The translations under genes were made by a program, and so were the position numbers. 49,489 bases of DNA from Solirubrobacteraceae bacterium. GTDB taxonomy: Bacteria; Actinomycetota; Thermoleophilia; Solirubrobacterales; Solirubrobacteraceae. Of the stretch, positions 38,823 through 47,170 are shown piece after piece. Each line of letters begins with the position of its first letter. Position 1 is the stretch's first letter. Location: contig JAUYGN010000099.1 of NCBI GenBank assembly GCA_030690545.1, forward strand, positions 1-49,489, in the 5' to 3' direction. A model generated the notes under the pieces. The model made no database searches, had not been told where the DNA came from, and was given only the letters and a program-made list of their open reading frames with translations.

Positions 38823-39908
38823 TCAATCGCGAGATCGAACCTGCTGGCGAAGCTCTTCCGAGGCGACGTACTTCGTGCTGCGGGTGCGGCCGTGCCGGGC
38901 GATCAGTCCGGCGTCCACGAGCCGCCGCAGGTCGGTGGTCGCAGTGGCAGGCGAGACGTCAGCCTCAACGGCGTACGCCTTGCGTTCGATGCCTTCGAAG
39001 AGGCTCTGCTCGAGGGCGATCACGAGGCGGTCGGGCCAGCCGCGCGGTTCGACGAGCTTCTCGAGCGCGGCCCAGCGCGTCGTGGCGATGGCGATCTGGT
39101 CCAGACGGGCGCGAGCCTGGTGGATGTGCGCGGTGACGCAGAAGTGGACCCACGGGGCGGCGTCGCGGTCGGGTTGGTAGCTGCCACCCTGGACTTGCTG
39201 GAGCACTCGGTAGTAGTCGCCGGTGTTGCGGCCCAGGTACTCCTCGATCGAGCTGAACTCAGGTGCGAGCAACCCGGCGCGGGCAAGCACGAGCGACTGT
39301 GCGATCCGCGCGACCCGCCCGTTGCCGTCGGCGAACGGGTGGACGGACACGACGTGCAGATGGGTCATCGCGGCTCGAACCACGACGTGGGCGTCGCGGT
39401 CGCCGTCCTGCAACCAGTCGACGACCTCGCCCATGAGCTCAGGGACGTCGTCGGCATCCGGGCCGGTATAGGCCGGCGGGCCGCCGCTCGGGCTCGTGAC
39501 GTAGATCGGGCCGGTGCGCCAGAGGCCCGGGGAGCGGTCGCGCTGAAAGGCGCACGTGTCGAAGTGCAGGTCGAGAATCACGCGGTCCGACCAGCGGAAG
39601 TGCGGGTCGACGGCCATCGTGCCGACGTGGTCCATCGCGCGCGCATAGCTGGCCAGCGCCATGGGGCCCGTGTCTGCTGTGTCCGGAACGGTCGTGCCGG
39701 AGACGATTCCCGGACCCTCGCCAGCAGGCACATGGAAGCCCTCGATGGAGACGGAGCCCTCCATCGTGCTCGCCCGCACCTGCCGGCGCAGCTCGCCCAG
39801 CGACGGTCCGGCGACCCCGGTCGCATCGCCGAGACGCGCCCGCAGGGCATCGAGCTCGCGCAGCTGCGGGGCAAGCGCGTCGCTGGGAGTCGGAGTCGTG
39901 AACAACAC
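38823..39908 (-). CDS. Fic/DOC-family protein with class II inhibitory motif and C-terminal winged helix
   Basis: 361 residues. The catalytic signature HPFADGNGRVAR (190-201) is complete, so AMP-transfer (Fic) activity is expected. The N-terminal region contains an inhibitory helix motif [S/T]xxxE[G/N] as SVSIEG (52-57), placing it in class II. The family-typical spacer PGLWRTGPIYVTSPSGGPP precedes the core. The C-terminus has a winged-helix domain (VSPATATTDLRRLVDAGLIA). The GTG at 39908 is chosen because TAATCT lies exactly 7 bases before it. An interrupted palindrome overlaps this promoter, so autoregulation is plausible. It lies just outside the prophage scars. Confidence 0.9.
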   Translation of the reverse strand: MLFTTPTPSDALAPQLRELDALRARLGDATGVAGPSLGELRRQVRASTMEGSVSIEGFHVPAGEGPGIVSGTTVPDTADTGPMALASYARAMDHVGTMAVDPHFRWSDRVILDLHFDTCAFQRDRSPGLWRTGPIYVTSPSGGPPAYTGPDADDVPELMGEVVDWLQDGDRDAHVVVRAAMTHLHVVSVHPFADGNGRVARIAQSLVLARAGLLAPEFSSIEEYLGRNTGDYYRVLQQVQGGSYQPDRDAAPWVHFCVTAHIHQARARLDQIAIATTRWAALEKLVEPRGWPDRLVIALEQSLFEGIERKAYAVEADVSPATATTDLRRLVDAGLIARHGRTRSTKYVASEELRQQVRSRD

Positions 39909-39915
39909 TCCAGCC

Positions 39916-39921
39916 AGATTA
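39916..39921 (-). promoter_or_regulatory. -10 element of the fic leaderless promoter
   Basis: TAATCT on the minus strand ends 7 bases before the GTG at 39908. Confidence 0.5.
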
Positions 39922-39939
39922 GTCGAGTATTCGCCTAAT
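39918..39939. promoter_or_regulatory. Palindromic operator candidate over the fic promoter
   Basis: Arms ATTAGTCGA and TCGCCTAAT (one mismatch) separated by GTAT. It overlaps the -10 element, so a bound regulator would block transcription. The C-terminal winged helix of the Fic protein itself is a candidate binder. Confidence 0.5.
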
Positions 39940-40027
39940 CGCCAAGTCCGCACAGGTGGACGACAGCGAAGCTGACCCTGGCCGCTCGCGCTTCGAATAT
40001 CCGTCCAGCCGCCGGGCCGCCCGCCCG

Positions 40028-40033
40028 TACGAT
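40028..40033 (+). promoter_or_regulatory. -10 element of a probable leaderless promoter
   Basis: TACGAT ends exactly 7 bases before the GTG at 40041. Confidence 0.45.
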
Positions 40034-40040
40034 CTTCCAC

Positions 40041-41318
40041 GTGGTTCCCGGTTCGCCGTGGCGGTTCCTTGCGCTCGCTGCGTCCCTTGTCGCCCTGCTC
40101 GCCGTCCCGGCATCGGCGCGAGCGCAGACACCGCTGCCGACCTCGGGCTGCGACGTCGGCCCGGCGACGAACTTCCTCGCCGCCGACGCGACGCAGGCGG
40201 GCGTCGTCAGCCTCGTCTTCTTCGGTGCGCGGGGCGCGGTCGTCGAGTTCTTCGAGTGCGTCGATGGCAGGCTCGTCGCGCTCGGCCGGTTGGCCGGAGA
40301 TCCGGACGCCGGCACCCTCATGCAGGATGCGACGACGTGGGACTGCGCGCGGCCGACACGCAGCTTCGTGGCGCGCGCGACGCTGCCCGACGGACGTCGC
40401 GTGGCGGGCGCCTACAGCGTGCGGACCGGGTCCTGCGCGAGCCGCTTCGAGGTCCGCGTCCCGCAGCGCGTCGCGCGCGGCAAGGTCGGTCGCGTGCAGA
40501 TCGTCGATTCGTGGGGCGTCGGCGACATCAAGCCGGTGCTCTGCGTCTCACCGCCGCGCGGCGACCGGATCTGCTCGACCGTCGGCTTCAGGAAGGCGGT
40601 CTCGACGAGGACGCGTCGCTTCCGGGCGACGACGACCGGCCGCTGGCGCGTCGAGCTGCGGGTCGGATCGCATCGCATCCGCCGCACGGCGACGGTCGGC
40701 GGCGGGAAGGCCCCGAAGGCACCTCCGCTCGTGCTCACGACCGGCGACTCGACGATGCAGGGCGTCGACAGCTTCCTCGCCGACGAGCTCGGCAACGCCG
40801 CCACGGTGCGCAGCGACATCCGCGTCGGCACCGGGATCAGCAAGTCCGACTGGCTGGCGATCGCGCGAGCTCAGGTCAGGCGTCACAAGCAGAAGGTCAC
40901 GGTGATGTCCGTCGGCGTCAACGAGGGCTTTGCGATGACGACGCCCGCCGGCGCGAAGCTCGAGTGCTGCGACGGGGCCTGGCTGACGGAGTACGTGCGC
41001 CGGCTGGGCGCGATGATCGACAGCTACCGGCGCGGCGGCGACGGTCGCGTCATCTGGCTGACGCTGCCGCTGCCGCGCGGCGGCCCGCTGATGCCGATCG
41101 TCAGCGCCGTCAACGCTGCGATCGTCCGTGCCGGCCGGGGTCGGCGCGGCGTCGCCGTCCTGCGCATGGACCAGCTCTTCAGCCCCGACGGGTTCACGGA
41201 GGTGATCCGCTACCGCGGTCGCTACGTGCGCGTGCGCGCCGCCGACGGCATCCACCTCAGCGTGTCGGGCACCGCGATCGCCGCCCGGGTGATCGCGGCG
41301 GAGCTGCGCAAGCGGTAG
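40041..41318 (+). CDS. Secreted SGNH/GDSL-type hydrolase
   Basis: 425 residues. N-terminal signal peptide (WRFLALAASLVALLAVPASA then RAQ). Residues about 30-230 form a beta-rich domain of unknown function with several cysteines. The C-terminal SGNH domain starts PLVLTTGDSTMQGVDSFLAD (nucleophile Ser in GDS), has SVGVNEGF (block III Asn) and VRAADGIHLSVSGTAIAA, which supplies the catalytic Asp/His. Such enzymes remove acyl groups from polysaccharides or lipids; the substrate is not evident. GTG start supported by TACGAT 7 bases upstream. Divergent from fic. Confidence 0.87.
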   Translation: MVPGSPWRFLALAASLVALLAVPASARAQTPLPTSGCDVGPATNFLAADATQAGVVSLVFFGARGAVVEFFECVDGRLVALGRLAGDPDAGTLMQDATTWDCARPTRSFVARATLPDGRRVAGAYSVRTGSCASRFEVRVPQRVARGKVGRVQIVDSWGVGDIKPVLCVSPPRGDRICSTVGFRKAVSTRTRRFRATTTGRWRVELRVGSHRIRRTATVGGGKAPKAPPLVLTTGDSTMQGVDSFLADELGNAATVRSDIRVGTGISKSDWLAIARAQVRRHKQKVTVMSVGVNEGFAMTTPAGAKLECCDGAWLTEYVRRLGAMIDSYRRGGDGRVIWLTLPLPRGGPLMPIVSAVNAAIVRAGRGRRGVAVLRMDQLFSPDGFTEVIRYRGRYVRVRAADGIHLSVSGTAIAARVIAAELRKR

Positions 41319-41482
41319 GACGCGGCCGGGCGGCCGACCATGAGCCGGTGGCCGTCCGCGCAGCGCTTGGCGGGGCCGCGGAGCTCGACGACCGCGGTCT
41401 GTCGGCCGCCGCACGAAGCGACGGTCGGCTCGTCGAGCTGTGGCTCCTCCGGACGCCAGCCGCTGTCGGGGGTACGCCCCAC

Positions 41483-43324
41483 TCAGCGGACCCGGCGGGT
41501 GACCACGCGCCCCGCGCGCGGTCCGAGGTCGCGGTTGCCGTTGAAGGTGGCCGACACGCGCACGAGCGTGTCACGGCCGGCGGGCACGTGGAGCGCGGTG
41601 GCAGCGCGGCACGGATCGGTCCTCAGCGTGGCGTTGCGGACGTGCGGCCGGCGCGACGTCCGCACCACGAAGGTGACGGTGCCCGCACACGGCCGCGAGC
41701 TCATGCGGGCGCTGAGCGCGAGCCGTACCCCGCTGCCCGCCCGGCGCATGCTCACCCCGATCGGCGGGCGCGGCGGCGTGCGCGCCCGCGCACCATGCCC
41801 GGAGCGTCGCGCGTCGACGAGCGGGAGCGAGCCGAAGGCGCCGTAGACGCTGACGCGACCCCTCGAGCGCTGCAGCTCGTAAGTCGCCGCGCCGGGCGAG
41901 ATCTGCAGGCGATAGGACGAGCTGCGGCCACCGCGCAAGGCGACCGACTCCAGCGAGCGCTCGACCGTGCGCAGCCGGCCGTCGAGGGTGACCGGGATCG
42001 GCGTCGCCTGCCCGCCGGCGACGCGCTTGGCGTCGGCGTCGAGCACCTGTGCGTAGAGGTGGGTGCGAGCGGGCGTCGCGCGCCCGCGGTAGTGCAGTCG
42101 CACGCGCGGCGCGCCGAGCACGTCGGCGCCACCGCGCGGGGCGGGGAAGCGCGCCTCGACGGCGTTGCTCGCGGGCACGGACGTGCGCGCGAGGCCGCGC
42201 TGCGGCGTGTCGCGCGCCGCGATCGTCAGCGAGCCCGATCCGACGGCGTCCAGCGTGCCGGCCGTGGCGAGCGGGAAGTCGGGACCCGCGCGCCACCTCG
42301 TGTCGTCGGCCTGCCACTCGAAGGCGGGACCCGTGTCGACCGACGAATCGGCTCGCAGCCAGCGATTCAGCCAGGTCAGCCCGGCGCGCGCGAGGTGGCG
42401 CGGATCACCGGCGTTCGTCGGGCAGGCGACGTGGCCGCCGCAGTACCAGATCATCTTGGCCGGAACGCCGTTGCTCCGCAGCGCGGCGAAGTTCGCGGCC
42501 GCCTCGTCGAGCGAGAAGAGCGTGTCCGACGTGCCCTGCGTGATCAGCGTCGGCGCGCGGATCTGCTTGATCAGGCCGCCCGGGCCGTGGTCGGCGAGCC
42601 AGGTCCTGCTGGCCGGCGACAGCGACCCGGCCACGCCCTCGACGCACGCCGTCTTCAGCGCCGGGCCCGTCGTCGGCGGGCGCACGTCGCCGATGCCCGC
42701 CTTGCCGTCGACGGCGCCGGCGACGCCGTCCAGGCCGCACAGCGGCGCCAGCCAGCCCGTCTTCACGGCGCCGTCGCGCGCGAGCGCCGTGACGAGCGAG
42801 TGCCAGCCCATGTCGGGGACGATCGCGTCGATCCGCTGGTCCAGCGCGGCAGCGAGGTACTGGATTCCCGCGCCGTAGCTCGTCCCGGACATCCCGATCC
42901 GCGGATCGCCGGGCGCGTCGAGCAGCGCCTCCGGCTGGGCGGCGACGAAGTCGACGATCGAGCGCATGTCGCGACCCTCGAAGGCCGGCGAGTCGAACAT
43001 CACGCTGCCGCCCGAGCCGCCCAGCCCGCGCGGGTCGAACGTCAGCACGTTGTAGCCCGCGCGGCGCAGCGTCGCCAGGCCGATGCGGTCGCTGCCGTCG
43101 GCGTCGGGCCGGGTGTCGCCCGGGCTCGGATACGTCGAGCCGACGACGACCGTCGGCGCGCGGCCGCCCGGGGGCGCGGCCAGCGGGCCGTAGAAGTGCA
43201 CGACGATCGGCGTGCCGTCGAACGAGGTCACGACGGCGTCGCGCGCCTGGGCGCCCGCGGCCGGCAGGCAGGTCAGCGCGGCGACGCTCGCAAGGACGGC
43301 GATCAGCGCCCGTCGCATCGGCAT
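41483..43324 (-). CDS. Secreted CocE/X-Pro dipeptidyl-peptidase-type hydrolase
   Basis: 613 residues. Signal peptide (MRRALIAVLASVAALTCLPA) then an S15/CocE alpha/beta hydrolase: GYNVLTFDPRGLGGSGGSVM, nucleophile elbow GMSGTSYGAG, acid in TQGTSDTLFSLDEA and histidine in WYCGGHVACP. From about residue 330 follow a jelly-roll-like region and a C-terminal beta domain with paired cysteines (SRPCAGTV; RTDPCRAA). The domain order fits acyl-ester or peptide hydrolases of this class. Convergent with the SGNH hydrolase gene; the 164 bases between hold GC-rich inverted segments but no clear terminator. Confidence 0.87.
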   Translation of the reverse strand: MPMRRALIAVLASVAALTCLPAAGAQARDAVVTSFDGTPIVVHFYGPLAAPPGGRAPTVVVGSTYPSPGDTRPDADGSDRIGLATLRRAGYNVLTFDPRGLGGSGGSVMFDSPAFEGRDMRSIVDFVAAQPEALLDAPGDPRIGMSGTSYGAGIQYLAAALDQRIDAIVPDMGWHSLVTALARDGAVKTGWLAPLCGLDGVAGAVDGKAGIGDVRPPTTGPALKTACVEGVAGSLSPASRTWLADHGPGGLIKQIRAPTLITQGTSDTLFSLDEAAANFAALRSNGVPAKMIWYCGGHVACPTNAGDPRHLARAGLTWLNRWLRADSSVDTGPAFEWQADDTRWRAGPDFPLATAGTLDAVGSGSLTIAARDTPQRGLARTSVPASNAVEARFPAPRGGADVLGAPRVRLHYRGRATPARTHLYAQVLDADAKRVAGGQATPIPVTLDGRLRTVERSLESVALRGGRSSSYRLQISPGAATYELQRSRGRVSVYGAFGSLPLVDARRSGHGARARTPPRPPIGVSMRRAGSGVRLALSARMSSRPCAGTVTFVVRTSRRPHVRNATLRTDPCRAATALHVPAGRDTLVRVSATFNGNRDLGPRAGRVVTRRVR

Positions 43325-43343
43325 CGCGCGATCGCCGCTTCCG

Positions 43344-43874
43344 TCAGCCCGGCGTGACGGCGTGCTCGAGCCGGCCGTGCCCGTTGCTGGAGACGACGTG
43401 CTCGTAGGACGGCAGCTCGGGATCGGGCGGTGCGTTCAGGCGCCGCTCGAGCTCGCCGAGGACGACGCCGAAGAGCAGGTGGCGCCAGGTCCCCTGCGCG
43501 AACGCGCGCGGGCTGGCTGCCAGCCGCGGCAGCTCGTCGCGCGCCGGATGGAGACGATCGACGGCGACCGTCAGGGGCCATGTCGCGAGGTGCTCGGCAA
43601 GGCCCGCGAGCGGTCCGCGACTCCACGACGGCAGCGCCATCCGCGGCGCGACGTTGGCGTAGACGGCACCGAACAGCGCGCCGTTGCCGAGATGCGCGAC
43701 CGCTCCGACGACCGGCCACGCGGGCCCGCGCGTGAACGCCTTGCCGAGCAGCTCGCTGTCGTCGTAGTCGACGCCGAAGATCGGCTTGTCGAGCGGCTGC
43801 TGCGCAAGCCACACCCCTGCGGCGACCGCCCCGGCGACTGCTCCGCGGACCGTCTTGGCACGATCGATCAGCAT
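43344..43874 (-). CDS. Membrane protein, conserved hypothetical
   Basis: 176 residues. Hydrophobic Gly/Ala-rich segments (TVRGAVAGAVAAGVWLAQQP; WPVVGAVAHLGNGALFGAVY; TWRHLLFGVVLGELERRL) suggest three to four membrane helices in a small integral membrane protein. No catalytic motif. The ATG at 43874 is chosen: TACAGT lies 12 bases upstream and an AGGCAGG-type site between, so it has a short leader. It is followed by the secreted hydrolase gene 19 bases downstream on the same strand. Confidence 0.72.
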   Translation of the reverse strand: MLIDRAKTVRGAVAGAVAAGVWLAQQPLDKPIFGVDYDDSELLGKAFTRGPAWPVVGAVAHLGNGALFGAVYANVAPRMALPSWSRGPLAGLAEHLATWPLTVAVDRLHPARDELPRLAASPRAFAQGTWRHLLFGVVLGELERRLNAPPDPELPSYEHVVSSNGHGRLEHAVTPG

Positions 43875-43923
43875 GACCTGCCTCGCACTGTAACGCCCGT
43901 CGCGACGGCGGGTATCCGATGGC

Positions 43924-45639
43924 ATGGATCGAAGCCGACTGCTGGAGCGTGCCCGGGGCCGTGGCGTCAACCACGTCGTCTACTGGCTCGCGCGCGCCGT
44001 CCTGCAGCCGTTCTTCCTCCTGTACTTCCGCATGAAGCGGGTCGGCATGGAGCATGTCCCGGCCGACGGGCCGCTGATCATCGCCAGCAACCACCGCTCG
44101 TTCATGGATCCCTTCGTGATCGGCATGCTGCTGCGGCGCCCGACGTACTTCGTCGCCAAGACCGAGCTGTTTCACAACCGCTTCGTCGCCTGGCTGCTCA
44201 GCTCGCTCGGCGCCTTCCCGGTCGAGCGCGGCCACGGCGACCGCGACGCGATGATCACCGCCCGCGCGATCCTCGAGCGCGGCGACGTCGTCGTGATCTT
44301 CCCCGAGGGCACGCGCACCCGCCCGGGAGCGCTCGGCGCGCCCAAGCGCGGCGTCGGCCGGCTCGCGCTGGAGACCGGCGCCCCGGTGCTCCCGGTCGCG
44401 CTGATCGGCACCGGGGCGATCCGCAGGGGCTGGCGGATCCGCCCGCACAAGGTCCGCATCCGCGCCGGCCGGCCACTGCGCTTCCCGCATGTCGAGGAGC
44501 CCTCGCCGGCGCTCGCGCGCGCGGTCACCGCGCGCATCTGGCCGTGCATCGAGCTGCAGTGGGAGTGGCTCGGCGGAACGCCCGCGCTGCGTCGCGCCGC
44601 GATCATCGGCGCCGGCTCCTGGGGGACCGGCCTGGCGGTCGCGTTCGCGCGCGCCGGACTGGAGGTCGAGCTCGGCTGCCGGACCGAGAGCCAGGCCTCG
44701 CAGCTGCAGCGCACACGCGTCAACCACCACTACCTGCCGGGCGTCCGGCTGCCCGAGGCGGTCCGCGTCGCGAAGGCCGGCCGGCTCGCGCTGGAGCGCG
44801 CCGACATCGTCTGCTTCGCCGTTCCCGCGGCCGCGCTGCCGGCCGCCGTCGGCGCCCACGCCGAGGCGCTGCACGACGGCAGCGGCGTGCTCGTGCTCTC
44901 CAAGGGCTTGATCGCGCCCAACGGCATGCTGCCCAGCGAGTACGTCGCCGAGCGGACCAACGTGCGCGCGGTCGCCTGCGTCGGCGGGCCCGGCCACGCG
45001 GCCGACGCGCTGGCCTGCGGCGCCTCGCTCGTCGTCGGCTGCGCCGACGCGGTGTTCGCGACGCAGGTCGCGCGCGTGCTCAAGACGGCCGGCTTCGACG
45101 CCGACACGACGACGGACGTCGCCGGCGTCGAGCTCGCCGGCACGGCGAAGAACGCCGCCGCGCTGGCAGCTGCGGTGGCGGGCGTCAGCGGACCCAACGC
45201 CGCCGGCGCCGCGGCAGGCAAGGTGTTCGCCGAGGTCGACGCGTTCGCGCGCAGCCGCGGCGGCCACGAGGAGACGTTCGCCGGACTCGCCGGCGCCGGC
45301 GATCTCGTCGCGACCGTCGTCGCCGCGGGGAGCCGCAACCGCCGCGCCGGCGAGCTGCTCGGCCAGGGCGTGCCGGCGGCGAGCATCGGCGACGAGCTCG
45401 GACAGTCCAGCGAGGCGCTCGACGGCGTCGGGCTGCTGGCCGCGACGATGCGCCGCGAGGGCGTTCCGGCACCGACGCTCGACCGGCTCGCGGCGCTCGT
45501 CGACGGCCGGATCGACGCCGACGCCTTCACCGCTGCCGTGACGGCGCCCGGCGGGCGCTTCCGGCGCCGTGCTGCCGGCGCGCCGCCACTCGTGTCGGCC
45601 GCCTCCGGCGGCGCCGACCGGAGCGCGGGACCGGGGTAG
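43924..45639 (+). CDS. PlsC acyltransferase fused to NAD(P)-dependent glycerol-3-phosphate dehydrogenase (GpsA)
   Basis: 571 residues. Residues 1-215: PlsC-type 1-acylglycerol-3-phosphate acyltransferase with NHRSFMD (56-62) and FPEGTR (126-131). Residues 222-550: GpsA with the NAD-binding GAGSWGTGLAVAFARAG (229-245), LSKGLI, the active-site lysine in GTAKNAAALAAA and GAGDLVATVVAAGSRN. The usual SGPSFA block reads GGPGHAADA, a deviation. Both domains look complete, so one polypeptide would make glycerol-3-phosphate and acylate a lyso-intermediate in phospholipid synthesis. The ATG at 43924 opens the PlsC domain. Confidence 0.93.
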   Translation: MDRSRLLERARGRGVNHVVYWLARAVLQPFFLLYFRMKRVGMEHVPADGPLIIASNHRSFMDPFVIGMLLRRPTYFVAKTELFHNRFVAWLLSSLGAFPVERGHGDRDAMITARAILERGDVVVIFPEGTRTRPGALGAPKRGVGRLALETGAPVLPVALIGTGAIRRGWRIRPHKVRIRAGRPLRFPHVEEPSPALARAVTARIWPCIELQWEWLGGTPALRRAAIIGAGSWGTGLAVAFARAGLEVELGCRTESQASQLQRTRVNHHYLPGVRLPEAVRVAKAGRLALERADIVCFAVPAAALPAAVGAHAEALHDGSGVLVLSKGLIAPNGMLPSEYVAERTNVRAVACVGGPGHAADALACGASLVVGCADAVFATQVARVLKTAGFDADTTTDVAGVELAGTAKNAAALAAAVAGVSGPNAAGAAAGKVFAEVDAFARSRGGHEETFAGLAGAGDLVATVVAAGSRNRRAGELLGQGVPAASIGDELGQSSEALDGVGLLAATMRREGVPAPTLDRLAALVDGRIDADAFTAAVTAPGGRFRRRAAGAPPLVSAASGGADRSAGPG

Positions 45640-45642
45640 TCT
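45637..45642 (+). promoter_or_regulatory. -10 element, near-leaderless promoter
   Basis: TAGTCT overlaps the stop of the PlsC-GpsA gene and ends 8 bases before the GTG at 45651. Confidence 0.35.
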
Positions 45643-45650
45643 GATGCGCT

Positions 45651-46175
45651 GTGGACCCAGCGGACAAGGCGCGCCTCGACGGGGCGTTCTCCGACCTCTA
45701 TCGCGCCCATCTGCGCGACGTCTACAGCTATGCGTACTACCGCGTCGGCAACCACCACGACGCCGAGGACCTGACCGAGCAGACCTTCCTGCAGGCCTAC
45801 CGGCACTTCGAGCGCGCACAGGCGGAGTCCGACGGACGGCCGCTGCGACCCTGGCTGATCCGCATCGCCCACAACCTCGCCGCGAACCTCTACCGCGACC
45901 GCACGCGGCGGCCGCAGACGCCGCTCGACGACACGACGATGCTCAGCGCGATGCACACGACCGAGGATCTCGTCGAGGGCCGCGATGAGCTGGCGCGCAT
46001 CATCGCGGGGATCCAGCAGCTGCCCGACGAGCGTCGCGAGGCCCTCATCATGCGCTTCGCGCTCGGCATGGACAACCGCGAGATCGCGCGCTCGATGGGC
46101 AAGACCGACGGCGCGACCAAGGTCCTGCTGCACCGTGCGATCAAGCAGCTGCAGGGAATCGTGACGCCGGCATGA
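45651..46175 (+). CDS. ECF-type RNA polymerase sigma factor
   Basis: 174 residues. Region 2: LYRAHLRDVYSYAYYRVGNH, DAEDLTEQTFLQAYRHFERA, WLIRIAHNLAANLYRDRTRR. Region 4: LPDERREALIMRFALGMDNR then EIARSMGKTDGATKVLLHRA, a helix-turn-helix for the -35 element. No region 3, as in ECF factors. Coupled to the next gene by an ATGA overlap, which encodes a possible membrane-bound regulator. TAGTCT 8 bases before the GTG suggests a leaderless or near-leaderless message. Confidence 0.92.
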   Translation: MDPADKARLDGAFSDLYRAHLRDVYSYAYYRVGNHHDAEDLTEQTFLQAYRHFERAQAESDGRPLRPWLIRIAHNLAANLYRDRTRRPQTPLDDTTMLSAMHTTEDLVEGRDELARIIAGIQQLPDERREALIMRFALGMDNREIARSMGKTDGATKVLLHRAIKQLQGIVTPA

Positions 46176-46528
46176 GCTCCGACGCCACATCGGCCGACCT
46201 CGAGCGGATGCTGCGCCTCGCGCTCGCCCCGATCGAGCCGCCCGAGACGCTCAAGACGCGCGTCGAGACGACGCTGCTCAAGCTCACCGACGCCGCCGCC
46301 GACGAGCTCGAGGGCTGGGAGCTGTCGGCGATGCGCGATCCGCGCAACTGGGTGCGCCCAGCTGCCGCGGTCGTCGTCGGCGCGTCGGCCGGCACGGCGC
46401 TCGTGGTCCTGCGCGTGCGTCAGCAGCAGCGCCGCCGCGCGGCGCAGTCGCGCAACCCCCTGGACCTCGCGCAGCGCACGCTGCGCGCGGCCGCAGGCGA
46501 GGCGCGCAAGCTCGCGCGCCGCGACTGA
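46172..46528 (+). CDS. Single-span membrane protein, possible anti-sigma partner
   Basis: 118 residues. N-terminal cytoplasmic helical part (LERMLRLALAPIEPPETLKT), one transmembrane helix (WVRPAAAVVVGASAGTALVV) and a basic C-terminal tail (LRVRQQQRRRAAQSR, AAAGEARKLARRD). It has no zinc-binding HxxxCxxC anti-sigma motif, so if it restrains the sigma factor it must do so differently. Tight coupling with the ECF gene is the main reason for the suggestion. Confidence 0.6.
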   Translation: MSSDATSADLERMLRLALAPIEPPETLKTRVETTLLKLTDAAADELEGWELSAMRDPRNWVRPAAAVVVGASAGTALVVLRVRQQQRRRAAQSRNPLDLAQRTLRAAAGEARKLARRD

Positions 46529-46561
46529 TCCGCTCGAGCGACGCGACCGTACCCCCGGCAC

Positions 46562-47170
46562 ATGTCACGCTTGCGCAAGAACGCCGATCACAGCCCGAGC
46601 GAGCTGCGCGATCTCGCCGACGAGGACCTCATGCAGCTCGTGCGCCGCGCGGATGCCCAGGCCTTCGAGGTCGTCTACGAGCGCCACTGCAGCGCGGCCT
46701 TCTCGCTCGCCTACCGGATGTGCGGCACCCGCGCCGCCGCCGAGGACGTCGTGCAGGAGGCCTTCCTGTCGCTGTGGCGCAGCGGCGCGCGCTACGACCG
46801 CGCCCGCGGCTCGGTGCGCACGTGGGTGCTGGGGATCGTCCACAACCGCGCGATCGACTCGCTGCGACGCTCGGTCGTGCACGACCGCCGGCGCGCGAGC
46901 GACGAGGGGATCGAGGAGCGCTTCGAGGCACGCGAGCGCACCGACGTCGAGGTCGCGCGGCTCGACGAGGCCGAGGAGATCCGCCAGGCGCTGCTGACGC
47001 TGCCGGCCGAGCAGAGCCGCGTCATCGAGCTCGCCTACTTCGGCGGCTTCACGCAGAGCGAGATCGCCAGCATGATCGACACGCCCATCGGTACCGTGAA
47101 AGGCAGGATGCGGCTGGGGTTGGAGAAGATGCGCGCCCAACTCGGGGGCCTGCGCGAGGTCATGCCATGA
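46562..47170 (+). CDS. ECF-type RNA polymerase sigma factor (SigK-like)
   Basis: 202 residues. Region 2: LVRRADAQAFEVVYERHCSA, GTRAAAEDVVQEAFLSLWRS, VRTWVLGIVHNRAIDSLRRS. Region 4: LPAEQSRVIELAYFGGFTQS then EIASMIDTPIGTVKGRMRLG. The SigK/SigL group of ECF factors pairs with RskA-type anti-sigma proteins, as seen here with the downstream gene. Stop overlaps the anti-sigma start (ATGA). Confidence 0.94.
   Translation: MSRLRKNADHSPSELRDLADEDLMQLVRRADAQAFEVVYERHCSAAFSLAYRMCGTRAAAEDVVQEAFLSLWRSGARYDRARGSVRTWVLGIVHNRAIDSLRRSVVHDRRRASDEGIEERFEARERTDVEVARLDEAEEIRQALLTLPAEQSRVIELAYFGGFTQSEIASMIDTPIGTVKGRMRLGLEKMRAQLGGLREVMP

Noticed and set aside
39956-43357. Very long plus-strand open frame (over 1,100 codons) across the SGNH and CocE hydrolase genes
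   Set aside because: Arg/Ala-rich, no domains, and it overlaps two genes with signal peptides and complete active sites; an artefact of high GC.
43303-45819. Minus-strand open frame of over 800 codons opposite PlsC-GpsA
   Set aside because: Shadow of the conserved fusion gene; Arg/Ala/Gly-rich without motifs.
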